A stretch of DNA of 64,000 bases from Gordonia sp. KTR9. GTDB taxonomy: Bacteria > Actinomycetota > Actinomycetes > Mycobacteriales > Mycobacteriaceae. Positions 28,892 to 38,319 of this stretch are shown here, one piece after another. Where the stretch lies: assembly GCF_000143885.2 (NCBI RefSeq), contig NC_018581.1, forward strand, positions 2,790,001 through 2,854,000. Reading direction: 5' to 3'. Within the stretch, counting starts at the first letter, position 1, and every line of letters begins with the position of its first letter. Made by a program: the position numbers and the translations under genes. The notes under the pieces are model-generated. The model ran no database searches. It was not told the DNA's origin and saw only the letters and a list, made by a program, of their open reading frames with translations.

Positions 28892-31800
28892 CGCAGTGCA
28901 AGTCCGTTCTCGATGTCCTTGGGAGCGATCGCGAAAATCACCGCTGCCGGAAACTCCCAGGCACGGATTTCGTCGTAGCGGGTGTCGACAGCATCGAGTT
29001 CACGGTCACGTTCGTCCGCGAGCGCGTCGATCCTGCGCCTGATCTCGCGGAGGTCGCGTTCGGATTGACGGCGTTCGTCGTCGAACAACGCCAACTGGGA
29101 ATCGTCCATCGCCTCCGCGTCGGTGAGCGCATCGCGAAGCGTCTGGCCGAATCGACCGAAGATCTCATCGACACGAGCGCGATCGGCCTGTTTGCGTTCG
29201 GCGAGCTGACCGTCGACCGCTCGTCTGCGTCGCTCGGCGCGGTCGGCGATCGCCTGCTCGACCCGCGCGCGCACACCGCTCTCCTCGGAGGAGTTCCACG
29301 CGGCGGCAAGCTGGTTCGCGATGTCTGGCGGAACCGGGTTGAGGTCAGTGCGATCGAGCGTCGACTCGAGTATTTCCTCGGCACGCTGCACGCCGACGGC
29401 CTGGCGACGGGCGAGGCGGGTGCCGGCGAGGAAGACTTCCTCGTGGAGCCGAAGTCCAGCGCGGCCGACCAGAACCAGGCGCGTCACCGCGACGGCGTAT
29501 GACTCGTCGAGCCCTGGCACGACCGTCGCGGTGACACGCTGCAGCGACCGATCCCCGCCCCACAGCGCTGCCCGCAGTCGTCGCGTCGAGCGCTGAAGCA
29601 GCGGTGACCCCAGGTGCATGTACACGACGTCGGGGTCGCCGCCCTGCTCCCTCGGCTTGAGGACCATGGGGTCGAAGGCAATCGGACGCGCGTTGTCCGG
29701 GTCCAAGCGCGTGTAGAGCCCACGGGTGACTTGCTCCCAGGAGGAATCGAGATTCGGCAGTGCGAACACCGGAGCATCGGTGTCCTGGGAACCGACGAGC
29801 TTCAGAGGCGGGAGCTGGTTGAGCTCAAACGCAGTCTCGACGACGCGCTGCAGGTTCTCCGGGCGGAGGTGAAGCCGCTCGCGGCTGCTGGCGAGGTCGT
29901 TCTCCAGCTGCGCCAGTTCAGCATTAAGGACTTTCTCGCCGCGCATCATGCCGGCGATCGGATCCTTCTCGGCCTTGGCCTTGGGGCGCTCGATGACCTG
30001 CCCACCGAACTGTCGTTGAATGTCGGGGGCGATGATCTCGTTGGCGGACCCGAGATCCCGCATGATCTGGTCGATCTTGACCGCTACGCGCGACAGTAGG
30101 TCGACGTCCTTGCTCAGCGCCGTGGTGCCGTTGGCATCAGGAGCGAAGTGGTGGATCTCGGGCGCGACGGTCTGGCCGTAGCGGTCGACGCGGCCGATGC
30201 GCTGCTCGAGTCGGTTGGGGTTGAACGGGATGTCGAAGTTCACCAGCCGATGGCAGTGGTTCTGCAGGTCGATGCCCTCGCCGGCGGCATCGGTGGCGAG
30301 CAGAATACGAATCGGTGTCTTCGCAGGGCTCTCGTTGAACCGCAGGCGGATGAGTTCGCGGGTATGTGAGTCTGTGCCACCTTCGATGACATCAATGCGG
30401 TTGTCCTCGTAACCCTGCTGTCGCAGGATGTCTCGAATCCACCTCAGGGTGTCCACGTATTCGGTGAAGATCACGAGTCGTTCGTTATTCCAGTCGCCGT
30501 GCGAGCGAAGCTCACCTTCGACGTGCTTCAGCAGCACACTGAGACGGGAATCCGGCCGGCCCTCGAAGCCGTGGCCCCAAGCGCTGAGCCACTCGAGGTC
30601 GTCGATGTCCTCGTCGGTGAGCGGGGGGAGCGACTTCTTCGCGTCACGCAGTGCCTCCAATTCGGGCTGATCGAACTTGCCTTCCTCGAGCTCGTCGGCG
30701 TCCGGGCCGAAGATCTCGTCGTAGTCGCGGTCAAAGTCGACGTCCAGCCCCTTGGTCCGGGTATCGCGGTAGACGTCGATGGTCTGGGCGAAGGCGACCG
30801 GGGAGGAGAAGAAACGCTTCTTCAGCAGCAGCGTTGCCATGTCCTTCGCCGCCCCGCCGGGGCCCTCTTCTGACACCGCCTTGTCGCGTCGCCTGGTGAA
30901 CGCGAGGAGACGGTCGTATGCCTGGGATTCCTTGTGAACCGGCGCGTACCGCAGCGCCTTGACCTGCCGGTCGAGGAACCCCTTGGAATCCTTGAGGTCC
31001 CGCTTCAAGCGTCGGACGGCCACTTCGCTGAGCGCGACGGGATCGATCTTGTTGCCGCGAACGAACCGCTGGGGGTCGATCATCTCCAGCAGCGCAGTGA
31101 ACGATTCCGTATATCCATTGTGTGGCGTCGCGCTGAGGAACAATCGGTGCTCGGAACGTTCCGCGAGCTCACGGACAGCGCGGGTGCGATGTGAGTCAAC
31201 GGCGTAGCCGCGGCGCTCGAGTCCAACCTTGGTGGTCCGGACCGGGCTGCTCGGTGCGACATGGTGCGCTTCGTCGACCACGAGAATGTCGAACGCAAAA
31301 CGCGTGCTAGAGCCGAACGCGTCCCGCAGCTGTCGCTGCGCGCGCTGCCCGGGCAACCATGCCATCGACACGATGATCCGAGGAAACAGCGTGAACGGGT
31401 TCGCATGGATGCCGTGGGAACGGCGGACGTCCTTCATCGTGTCAGAGTTGACAACGGTGAAGTCGAGTCCGAACTTCTCCTGCATCTCGTCCTGCCACTT
31501 GAAGACGAGACCCGCCGGGCAGACGACAACCACGGTGCGCGCGCGATGCCTCAGCAGCAGTTCCTGAATGACCAGGCCGGCCTCGATAGTCTTGCCGAGT
31601 CCCACGTCGTCAGCCAGGAGAAGGTTCGCGCGGGGGCTCGCGAGTGCCCGCTTGAGGGGAGTGAGCTGATACGGCTCGACGTTCGCGCCGCTTCGGAACG
31701 GAGCCTGGACCGTACCGTCGTCGGCACTGGTGATCGCGCCCCACCGGAGCGCATCGACACATGCAGCGAGTTTGTTCGGGTCGTCGAACCGTTCCGGGTC

Positions 31801-32055
31801 CACCTGCTCAGGAAGGCCGCGGTGAGTATGCGCACTCCGGCCGGGCTCGATTTCCCAAACAACGCGGAGTTCGTGGCCGAGGCGATCCTCATCGACGCAC
31901 TGCAGTGTCACTGAGTGTTGCAACTGGGCCGTGGCGTCGTCGGCGCTGCTGCGGCCGAGGCCTTGTTGCTGGACGTCTGCGACGGCCCACTTGGCACCTC
32001 GAATGGTTACGAGTTGACCTACCTCTGGAACGCTGTCAATGATCTTCGTCGTCAT
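28888..32055 (-). CDS. drmD: DISARM class 1 SNF2-like helicase DrmD
   Basis: The protein has 1055 aa starting at ATG 32055. Motifs: YQLTPLKRALASPRANLLLA then Walker A DDVGLGKTIEAG near residue 155, Walker B VVDEAHHVAP near 262, motif III FLSATPHNGYTESF, and C-terminal motifs LLATDAAGEGIDLQ and NPNRLEQRIGRVDRYGQT near 590-620. A charged coiled-coil region (about 880-1030) ends the protein. DrmD marks class 1 DISARM and probably translocates on DNA to help detection or restriction. It is the first gene of the operon. The promoter should lie in the 217 bp that separate it from the divergent C5-methyltransferase gene. Confidence 0.94.
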   Translation of the reverse strand: MTTKIIDSVPEVGQLVTIRGAKWAVADVQQQGLGRSSADDATAQLQHSVTLQCVDEDRLGHELRVVWEIEPGRSAHTHRGLPEQVDPERFDDPNKLAACVDALRWGAITSADDGTVQAPFRSGANVEPYQLTPLKRALASPRANLLLADDVGLGKTIEAGLVIQELLLRHRARTVVVVCPAGLVFKWQDEMQEKFGLDFTVVNSDTMKDVRRSHGIHANPFTLFPRIIVSMAWLPGQRAQRQLRDAFGSSTRFAFDILVVDEAHHVAPSSPVRTTKVGLERRGYAVDSHRTRAVRELAERSEHRLFLSATPHNGYTESFTALLEMIDPQRFVRGNKIDPVALSEVAVRRLKRDLKDSKGFLDRQVKALRYAPVHKESQAYDRLLAFTRRRDKAVSEEGPGGAAKDMATLLLKKRFFSSPVAFAQTIDVYRDTRTKGLDVDFDRDYDEIFGPDADELEEGKFDQPELEALRDAKKSLPPLTDEDIDDLEWLSAWGHGFEGRPDSRLSVLLKHVEGELRSHGDWNNERLVIFTEYVDTLRWIRDILRQQGYEDNRIDVIEGGTDSHTRELIRLRFNESPAKTPIRILLATDAAGEGIDLQNHCHRLVNFDIPFNPNRLEQRIGRVDRYGQTVAPEIHHFAPDANGTTALSKDVDLLSRVAVKIDQIMRDLGSANEIIAPDIQRQFGGQVIERPKAKAEKDPIAGMMRGEKVLNAELAQLENDLASSRERLHLRPENLQRVVETAFELNQLPPLKLVGSQDTDAPVFALPNLDSSWEQVTRGLYTRLDPDNARPIAFDPMVLKPREQGGDPDVVYMHLGSPLLQRSTRRLRAALWGGDRSLQRVTATVVPGLDESYAVAVTRLVLVGRAGLRLHEEVFLAGTRLARRQAVGVQRAEEILESTLDRTDLNPVPPDIANQLAAAWNSSEESGVRARVEQAIADRAERRRRAVDGQLAERKQADRARVDEIFGRFGQTLRDALTDAEAMDDSQLALFDDERRQSERDLREIRRRIDALADERDRELDAVDTRYDEIRAWEFPAAVIFAIAPKDIENGLALR

Positions 32056-32272
32056 CGCGTTTGTAGCCGAATCACCACGATCGGAACTCTAGCCACCCCC
32101 GGTGACAGGTCGTAGTAGGACGCGGCCAGACGACACGACCGGAGGACACCGCACGTCGTCGTGGCGGCACCCTTGTGCGATGCGCGACCATGCCGCACGA
32201 CGGATCTTTCGTAAGCGCAGCCAGCGTTACGACGACTGGCTTTTGTCACAGATTTCCTCGAGGATGTATCGC

Positions 32273-33400
32273 ATGCGTGCGGCGGGTCTGTTCTCTGGCA
32301 TCGGCGGTTTCGAACTGGGTCTGTCCCGCGGGGGAGTCACGACCGAGCTTCTTTGCGAGAACTGGGCACCGGCTGCCGCTGTCTTGTCACAGCGGTTCGA
32401 TGCGCACGTGGCTGGCGACATCACGGCCCTGAGAAGCCTTCCTCCCGTAGACGTGGTGACAGCGGGTTTTCCTTGTACAGACCTAAGCCAGGTCGGTCGG
32501 AAAGTGGGTATCGGTGGAGCTGAGTCCGGGCTGGTCAATGAGGTGTTCCGTCTCGTCGAAAAGCGGGCACCCACGTGGCTCGTGCTCGAAAACGTGCCGA
32601 ACATGCTCACACTCCACAGGGGTGCTCCAATCGGTGCAATCACCTCATGGCTTGATCAGAACAACTGGAACTGGGCCTATCGGCTCGTCGATTCTCAGTA
32701 CTTCGGCGTGCGTCAGCGACGACGCAGAGTGTTTGTCGTGGCATCGAAGAGCGAGGACCCACGTGGTGTCTTGTTCGCTGACGAAGTCGGAGGTTCAGGC
32801 GGGCTCAGGTCGCACAAGGCGTACGGGTTCTACTGGACTGAAGGGAACCGGGGTCTCGGATGGGGCGAGGGTGTCACACCGACTCTGAAGGGCGGGTCGA
32901 AGTTGGGGATAGCCTCCCCTCCCGCTGTGTGGCGGCCTGCCGGGCCCACCGGCGAAGCAATCGTGAAGCCCTCGATCGAGGCGGGCGAGAGGCTGCAGGG
33001 GTTCAGGTCTGGATGGACCCGCGTGGCGGGGAAGGACGGCACTCGCTGGAAGTTGGTGGGCAACGCCGTCACGGCGCCGGTCGCCACATGGATAGGTCGA
33101 CGGCTGGCTCAGCCTGGAGAGCCCGTGGATGTTCAGCGAACTGTACTGTTGCCAGGCACATCCTGGCCCACCGCAGCGGCGCGCGTGGATGGGCAGGCGG
33201 AGGCTTGGTGCTTATCCGAACGTCCAGTGAGAGTCCGGAACGGTCAGTCACTGGATGGCCTTCTCACACGTTACGGCACAACTCCTCTCAGCCTTACTGC
33301 GACGAGAGGTTTCACCAGGCGGCTGGAAGCCAGCTCGCTACGTCGACGTGCCGACTTCACCTCTGCACTTCACGCGCATGCCGAGTTCTACGCCGACTGA
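32273..33400 (+). CDS. DNA (cytosine-5-)methyltransferase
   Basis: ATG 32273 (GAGG nine bases upstream; 32264 also possible) gives 375 aa. Motifs in order: I AGLFSGIGGFELGL, IV GFPCTDLSQ with the catalytic Cys, VI LVLENVPNM, VIII QRRRRVFVVA and X KLVGNAVTAPVATW near residue 265. The recognition region between VIII and X is short, and about 100 residues follow motif X as an unassigned tail. It methylates cytosine in a short palindrome that cannot be read from sequence. It diverges from drmD, and a vsr gene ends the drm operon, so this enzyme plausibly creates the 5mC that Vsr repairs. Class 2 DISARM uses a C5-methylase (DrmMII), so it may also serve DISARM. Confidence 0.93.
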   Translation: MRAAGLFSGIGGFELGLSRGGVTTELLCENWAPAAAVLSQRFDAHVAGDITALRSLPPVDVVTAGFPCTDLSQVGRKVGIGGAESGLVNEVFRLVEKRAPTWLVLENVPNMLTLHRGAPIGAITSWLDQNNWNWAYRLVDSQYFGVRQRRRRVFVVASKSEDPRGVLFADEVGGSGGLRSHKAYGFYWTEGNRGLGWGEGVTPTLKGGSKLGIASPPAVWRPAGPTGEAIVKPSIEAGERLQGFRSGWTRVAGKDGTRWKLVGNAVTAPVATWIGRRLAQPGEPVDVQRTVLLPGTSWPTAAARVDGQAEAWCLSERPVRVRNGQSLDGLLTRYGTTPLSLTATRGFTRRLEASSLRRRADFTSALHAHAEFYAD

Positions 33401-33644
33401 TACAGAGTGATCGGTCAGAAGGCTTCGACAGACCAATTCACGACAGTGCCAGGTCGGACACCAATCCGTCTGGCAGCCATCGCCGGCATATCGAAACGGG
33501 TATTCAGATGCGGCCTCATCCCTGAGAAAGTGCCCATGGAGATCGACCGGTCTGAGCAAGCGACGGCTTGGACGGGACTGCACTGAGCGACCACTGGCAT
33601 TCGGTGCCGCTACATTGCAGAGTTAGGAACCGACGGAGGTCATT

Positions 33645-34526
33645 ATGGTCAGTCCAGTTGAATCGAGTCTGCGCGAGGCCATCATGGAGGCGTTGGCCGA
33701 GCAGGTCGCGGAGCGTGGCTTCGTCACCCGAGACGAGCTCACGGCGCTGCAAGTGGGTACACAGACGCGTCGGGTCATCGACCGATCCCGAGGTATTTGG
33801 AATCCTCGCGACATGGAAGCGACTCTGTCGGTCGTTTCGTCGCCTGATAGCCAGTATTCGGACAGCGATCTAGGCGACCTCTTCCGTTACGACTACCGCG
33901 CAGGTTCTTTGGACGGGGACAACAAGAAACTCCGCAGGGCCTACGAGCTCGGAGTGCCCATCATTCTTCTCCGCAAGATCCGAGACGGGGTTTACGTCCC
34001 GGTGTTTCCTACCTATGTAATTGCAGACGACACCGACGCTCGGCAATTCGTTCTAGCGGTCGATGAGAGTCTCAGATTCCTTCGCGATCCCCTCGATCCG
34101 TCGCCAACGGAGCGCGCGTACGCGGAGCGGGTAACCCGTAAACGATTGCATCAAGCCGAGTTTCGAGGACGTGTCTTAAAGGCGTACGACACCTCTTGCG
34201 CAGTCTGCAATCTCGAATACGGCCGATTGCTCGACGCTGCGCACATCACGCCTGATAAGGACTTCGACGGGCACCCGATCGTCACCAATGGCCTCAGTCT
34301 GTGCAAGATCCACCACAGCGCTTTCGACTTGAACATCATCGGCATCTCGCCCGACTTCTCCGTACACGTCGCACGCGACGTATTGGACGTAACGGACGGT
34401 CCGATGCTCAAGCATGGCATTCAAGAGATGGAGGGTCGGCGTCTTCGCTTGCCCTCGCGCCGATCCGAACGACCGGACCGCGAGCGGTTGGCTCGCCGTT
34501 TTGACGAGTTCAACGCGGCTTCTTGA
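33645..34526 (+). CDS. HNH restriction-type endonuclease (COG3440-like)
   Basis: ATG 33645 follows GGAGG by 6 bases; the protein has 293 aa. The C-terminal HNH domain has CAVCNLEYGRLLDAAHITPD (zinc Cys pair, catalytic His) and LSLCKIHHSAFD (Cys and His-His) at about residues 184-230. The N-terminal part starts with a helical putative DNA-binding region, then a domain with LFRYDYRAGSLDGDNKKL and GVYVPVFPTYVI, typical of COG3440 predicted restriction endonucleases. It lies 244 bp after the C5-methyltransferase on the same strand. The pair could be a type II-like modification/restriction unit, or the enzyme could cut modified DNA. Specificity is unknown. Confidence 0.88.
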   Translation: MVSPVESSLREAIMEALAEQVAERGFVTRDELTALQVGTQTRRVIDRSRGIWNPRDMEATLSVVSSPDSQYSDSDLGDLFRYDYRAGSLDGDNKKLRRAYELGVPIILLRKIRDGVYVPVFPTYVIADDTDARQFVLAVDESLRFLRDPLDPSPTERAYAERVTRKRLHQAEFRGRVLKAYDTSCAVCNLEYGRLLDAAHITPDKDFDGHPIVTNGLSLCKIHHSAFDLNIIGISPDFSVHVARDVLDVTDGPMLKHGIQEMEGRRLRLPSRRSERPDRERLARRFDEFNAAS

Positions 34527-34612
34527 AGCCGTCGCGCCCGTCGCTGAACAGTGCAAACTAGATCTTGCTATTGGTCTCGCGCTCGTACTGAGCTGGCATC
34601 GCCAAGATTTGA

Positions 34613-36049
34613 TTACCATCCCAGCGCCACCGCGCCGGCTGATTCCCATACGATCCCGTGTCCTCGCGCACCTGGCATAGCTTCCAGCACCGCGGCACGC
34701 ACCTTCTCGATCGGATGCCCCAGCATCACGCCGTACTCGACGGCGACGCTCGGCGTCCGCTGATGTCCGGCCACACAGTGCAGCAGCACGGTCCTGCCCT
34801 CGGCGCGCAACCCACGGACGGCGTCGGCCGTGTCCGCCAGCACGAAGTCGAGGTTCTGGTCTTCCGCAGAATCGTCCGAATCCATGAGCCGCGACGCGAC
34901 GAACTCCGTCGCCTTACCGAAACACGCCTGGCGTCGTCCGACACGGCACATCGACACCACCGCATCGGCACGATGGTCGACAGTCGCGTGCGTGCCGAGC
35001 AGCACGCCGTCGTCGAACGGGTGGGGGACCACTTCGGTGAATGCGTGCTCGGAGTATGCGACGTCGTCGACCAACGGCCAACCCTTGTCGTCGGGTTCGC
35101 CACCGCGGACCGCCAACGTCGCCAGCGCAACCAAGTCGTGCGAGTCGCTGGGACGCCCGTCGCGCTCAGGCCAACCGTGCACGGCACGACGCCAGAACCA
35201 CGGGACCGCACTTGCGCCCCATCGGGCGCCGAGCAGACCGCCGGCGATTGCGGCGACGGTGTCGGTGTCGTTGCCGATTCGGATCGCGGCGTCGAGCGAG
35301 GCTTGCAGGTGACGGCACGACATCGAGTCGGGGACCGGTGTCTGCGTGAACGCTGCAGCCGCCGCTTGCAGAGCGGTGGCCGTGAAGCCATTCGGCGAGA
35401 ACGACTTCGGAGGCTCGAATTCGGCAGCGTCGAGCCAGGCTGACCACTGGTCGGCCCGCTCGCCGGGTAGTAGGTCGAGCCCGGCACGGACATCGATTCG
35501 GCCGCCGAGGACCGCGCCCCGTATGGCCTCACACCACAGGACACAGGAGTCGCCGGCCAGCGGATCGGCGTGGGTGAGGCCGGCGACCAGACGCGCGGCC
35601 TCCGCGAGCGTGTCGCGATCGTCGAGGTGGGCGAGCGCCACGGGCGCGGTTCGCATCAGCGCACCATTGCCAGCCGAGTGCGGGTGCTCCTCGGCGTAGG
35701 CGTTCGCTTCCTCGTGCATGATCGCACCCGCGCCGACTTCACCGCGGTTGAGCCGGCGCCTCGTCGCGTTCAGCACAGCGCTGGTCTGGATGCCGACGTC
35801 GGCGGGGCCGCCGTCGAACCAGCGCAGGAAGTTGTCCGCGATGGCGTCAAGCGCGTCGTCGGTAGTGAGGTCGGCGCCGGTGGCGGCGACATCCGCGATC
35901 GCCATGGCCATCGACGTGTCGTCGCTCCATTCGCCAGGTGCGAAGTCGCCGAGGCCACCGCCGAGCATCTGGGGAGGTTCGTCATCCCGCAGAACGCGGG
36001 ACTCGAACTCGTACGGGACGCCGAGCGCGTCACCGACTGCGGTGGCCAA
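34613..36049 (-). CDS. ADP-ribosylglycohydrolase fused to a dual-specificity-phosphatase-like domain
   Basis: At least 478 aa. The ADP-ribosylglycohydrolase domain (residues 1-about 320) shows the metal-binding set VGDALGVPYEF, GEWSDDTSMAMA and IGNDTDTVAAIAGG, expected to remove ADP-ribose from proteins or nucleic acids. The C-terminal part (about 350-478) has the Cys-phosphatase loop HCVAGHQRTPS (HCx5R-T) and a preceding Asp-rich segment. The TTG at 36049 truncates the conserved beginning: the frame stays open upstream and encodes a matching LDRAAGVLLA leader, with a GAAGGAG site (36099-36105) four bases before an ACG codon at 36094. The true start may be that ACG. No ATG, GTG or TTG fits. 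Confidence 0.85.
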   Translation of the reverse strand: MATAVGDALGVPYEFESRVLRDDEPPQMLGGGLGDFAPGEWSDDTSMAMAIADVAATGADLTTDDALDAIADNFLRWFDGGPADVGIQTSAVLNATRRRLNRGEVGAGAIMHEEANAYAEEHPHSAGNGALMRTAPVALAHLDDRDTLAEAARLVAGLTHADPLAGDSCVLWCEAIRGAVLGGRIDVRAGLDLLPGERADQWSAWLDAAEFEPPKSFSPNGFTATALQAAAAAFTQTPVPDSMSCRHLQASLDAAIRIGNDTDTVAAIAGGLLGARWGASAVPWFWRRAVHGWPERDGRPSDSHDLVALATLAVRGGEPDDKGWPLVDDVAYSEHAFTEVVPHPFDDGVLLGTHATVDHRADAVVSMCRVGRRQACFGKATEFVASRLMDSDDSAEDQNLDFVLADTADAVRGLRAEGRTVLLHCVAGHQRTPSVAVEYGVMLGHPIEKVRAAVLEAMPGARGHGIVWESAGAVALGW

Positions 36050-36181
36050 GAGAACGCCTGCGGCTCGGTCGAGTTGCGCGGTAGTGAGTTTCGTGAGGCT
36101 CCTTCGAGTCAGGATGGTTCGACGGCTAGGCGGCGGCCGGGTTCTCGGTGACGACCACGCGGAGCGTCGTCGTGAACGAAC

Positions 36182-37453
36182 TCAGTCCCGGCGTCGGCCG
36201 CGCTTGCGGTTGGCGAGATGATACGAGTCGCGGGTCGCCTTCGAGACGTAACCCGCACCTGTAGTGCGGATGTCGGCGGCGAGCCCATCGAGCGCGCCCA
36301 CCTCGTCGTCGATGGTCTGACGGTCCTCCGGGGGACAAAACGCGGCAGCCTCGGTGAGACGAGCACGCGCAACGCCCAGTGCGGACTCGCCGCCTTCGAT
36401 GTCACCATGCTCGAAGGCTCGCGATGCACGCAGCTTCTCGGCCTGTCCCTCCTGGTAGAGCTTCTCGGAGTGCACCTTGGGGTCGGGGACGCGATCGCCG
36501 AGTTCGTCGCCGGGCACCACGTTGACCGAGATCGGCACGGTCACGGTGTGCTCGGTCAGCGTCGCAGTTTCCACGTAGCGCAGCTCGAGGTCGGCGACCT
36601 GGACAAGTCCCAGTGCTGCAAGGCCGTCGACCTTCATCTGCAACAACAGTTTCCGCTGCTCCAGCGAGTGGAGATCGCCGAGCTCGATCATCAGCTCGTG
36701 CTCGGCGGTCTGGTGGACCGGGAGGTCGTTGTACAGGGTCAGATGCATTACTTGCGGAACGAATCGCACCGTAAGGGTGACCGCCTGAGCTGCCTTGGCC
36801 AGCAGACCGTCTACCTCCCCGGCGATCGCCGCCCCTGCCGCATCGGGGTCGTCGGCAAAAACGTGATTGCCGTTGCCTGCCTTCGCCATCGCAGAGAGCA
36901 GTGTCTCGTCGTACCCGCGGCCGTAGCCAAGTGTCGAGGTGACGACCCCGTCGGCGGCGGCCTTGGCGGTGACCGACGCGAGATCGTCGACGTCCCGGAT
37001 ACCCCGGTTCACGTGGCCGTCACTGATGATCAGCACGGTCCCGCCGCGGATGCCGGCCGCGCCGATGCCTCGCCGCACCTCCTGCAGAGCCCGCAGGTAA
37101 CCGGACGACAGGTCGGTACAGCCACCGCTCACGATCCCCGCGATGGCGTCGGCGGTACGCTGCTTGTCCGAGAGAGGGGCGGCAGGAACCACGACGTCAG
37201 CCGCGTCGTCGAAGGTGACAACACCGAAGACATCGGCGGGATCGAGTTGCGCGACAACGCCGGTGAGTGCCTTGCGTGCACCGTCAAGTGGGGCACCGGA
37301 CATGGAGCCACTTCGGTCGAGCACGATTTGGAAAGCAGTCGGAGTTCTGTTCGTGACGGGTCCGGCGGGTGCTTGCAGTTCGAGCAGCACGGTCACCTCG
37401 TCCGCGGCTTCGTGAGCGACGACCTCGACATCGAGCGCAGCAGAGAGTTTCAT
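36182..37453 (-). CDS. von Willebrand factor type A (VWA) domain protein
   Basis: ATG 37453 was chosen because GGAAGGA lies just upstream; the protein is 423 aa. An N-terminal beta segment is followed by the VWA domain with a MIDAS motif FQIVLDRSGSMSGAPLDGA near residue 45, then VVTFDDAADVVVP and LIISDGHVNRGI. The C-terminal half has beta-rich and then charged helical segments. No signal peptide or membrane helix is visible, so it should be cytosolic and bind a partner through Mg2+. It lies about 90 bp upstream of the ADP-ribosylglycohydrolase fusion on the same strand, so the two may form an operon. Confidence 0.9.
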   Translation of the reverse strand: MKLSAALDVEVVAHEAADEVTVLLELQAPAGPVTNRTPTAFQIVLDRSGSMSGAPLDGARKALTGVVAQLDPADVFGVVTFDDAADVVVPAAPLSDKQRTADAIAGIVSGGCTDLSSGYLRALQEVRRGIGAAGIRGGTVLIISDGHVNRGIRDVDDLASVTAKAAADGVVTSTLGYGRGYDETLLSAMAKAGNGNHVFADDPDAAGAAIAGEVDGLLAKAAQAVTLTVRFVPQVMHLTLYNDLPVHQTAEHELMIELGDLHSLEQRKLLLQMKVDGLAALGLVQVADLELRYVETATLTEHTVTVPISVNVVPGDELGDRVPDPKVHSEKLYQEGQAEKLRASRAFEHGDIEGGESALGVARARLTEAAAFCPPEDRQTIDDEVGALDGLAADIRTTGAGYVSKATRDSYHLANRKRGRRRD

Positions 37454-37798
37454 GTGTCTTCCTTCCTCCGACTCGTCTCGACCAAGGGTCATCTCCAGCT
37501 ACGGCGACGATGCCGCGACGCGGTTGTGCGCATGTGACGGCGGTATCGGGTGATGATTCATTCAGATCGGGACGAGAACCCCTCATGACTCCTGCATGAT
37601 TGCATCGACCACCGACAATTCGGATGCCGCGATGCAGGTAGGCGTTCCGGAGCGCAGGCTCAGCCTCTGGCCATGCGGTGCGGCTGCTTTGTCCACTGTC
37701 GGTGAATCCACTCGGTAGCACGTCGCGCGGCATAGGCTGCCTGTGGCGAGTCGGTGCGGCGCGACACGATGGCGCGCCTGGGTGCGAGAGCGGGAACG
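37454..37798. other. Divergent intergenic region, no gene seen
   Basis: These 345 bp separate the VWA gene (minus) and the NTF2-like gene (plus). I see no protein-like frame of its own, no strong hairpin and no repeat. An AT-richer patch at about 37545-37625 is the most likely place for promoters. Confidence 0.4.
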
Positions 37799-38284
37799 AT
37801 GGCTGGAGATGGGCAGGTCGCTTCGATCAAGCGACTCAAGTACCGCTATTGGCGGGCATCAGATGCCAAGGACGTGTCTGCGTTTCGCGACTGCTTCGTC
37901 CGCTCCGGCGCGCGGATCGACTACGGATCGATGGGCACGTTCGACGATGCCGACGCACTCACCGACATCTTCCGTCGGGTGGCACTGCACAAAAAGGACG
38001 GCCGGTTCGCCATCCTCGACATGCACCACGGCATGCATCCCGAGATCACCCTCACCAGCGAGACGACCGCGGCGGGACGATGGTCGTTGCGCTTCCGTCA
38101 GGTGAACCTGCTCGACCGAACCGAAACGGTCATGGTGGGGGAGTACGACGACGAGTACATAGTCGAGGACGGTGAGTGGAAGATCGCCGCGTCGACGCTG
38201 ACCGAACGCTGGCGGATGCGGCAACCGCTAGCGTCCGAGGTCGAGATCACCGAGGGGAAGTTTGTCACGGATCTCAAAAGTTGA
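37799..38284 (+). CDS. SnoaL/NTF2-fold protein
   Basis: ATG 37799 gives 161 aa; an in-frame GTG at 37754 would add 15 residues. The sequence has the alpha+beta layout of SnoaL-like NTF2 proteins: LKYRYWRASDAKDVSAFRDC at the start, a central DMHHGMHPEI, then WSLRFRQVNLL and DGEWKIAASTLTERWRM. These are usually small-molecule isomerases, dehydratases or binding proteins with substrates that cannot be read from sequence. It converges on the methyltransferase gene 35 bp away. Confidence 0.8.
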   Translation: MAGDGQVASIKRLKYRYWRASDAKDVSAFRDCFVRSGARIDYGSMGTFDDADALTDIFRRVALHKKDGRFAILDMHHGMHPEITLTSETTAAGRWSLRFRQVNLLDRTETVMVGEYDDEYIVEDGEWKIAASTLTERWRMRQPLASEVEITEGKFVTDLKS

Positions 38285-38319
38285 AATTGCCCGGCCCTCT
38301 TGGCGCCAGACGGAATCGG

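Noticed and set aside
33401..33644. Small minus-strand frame between the C5-methyltransferase and HNH genes
   Set aside because: It has no supporting ribosome site or family resemblance; the gap is more simply the HNH promoter region.
36218..37537. 439-codon plus-strand open frame opposite the VWA gene
   Set aside because: It mirrors the VWA gene, whose MIDAS motif and RBS are clear; the plus frame has no recognisable domain.
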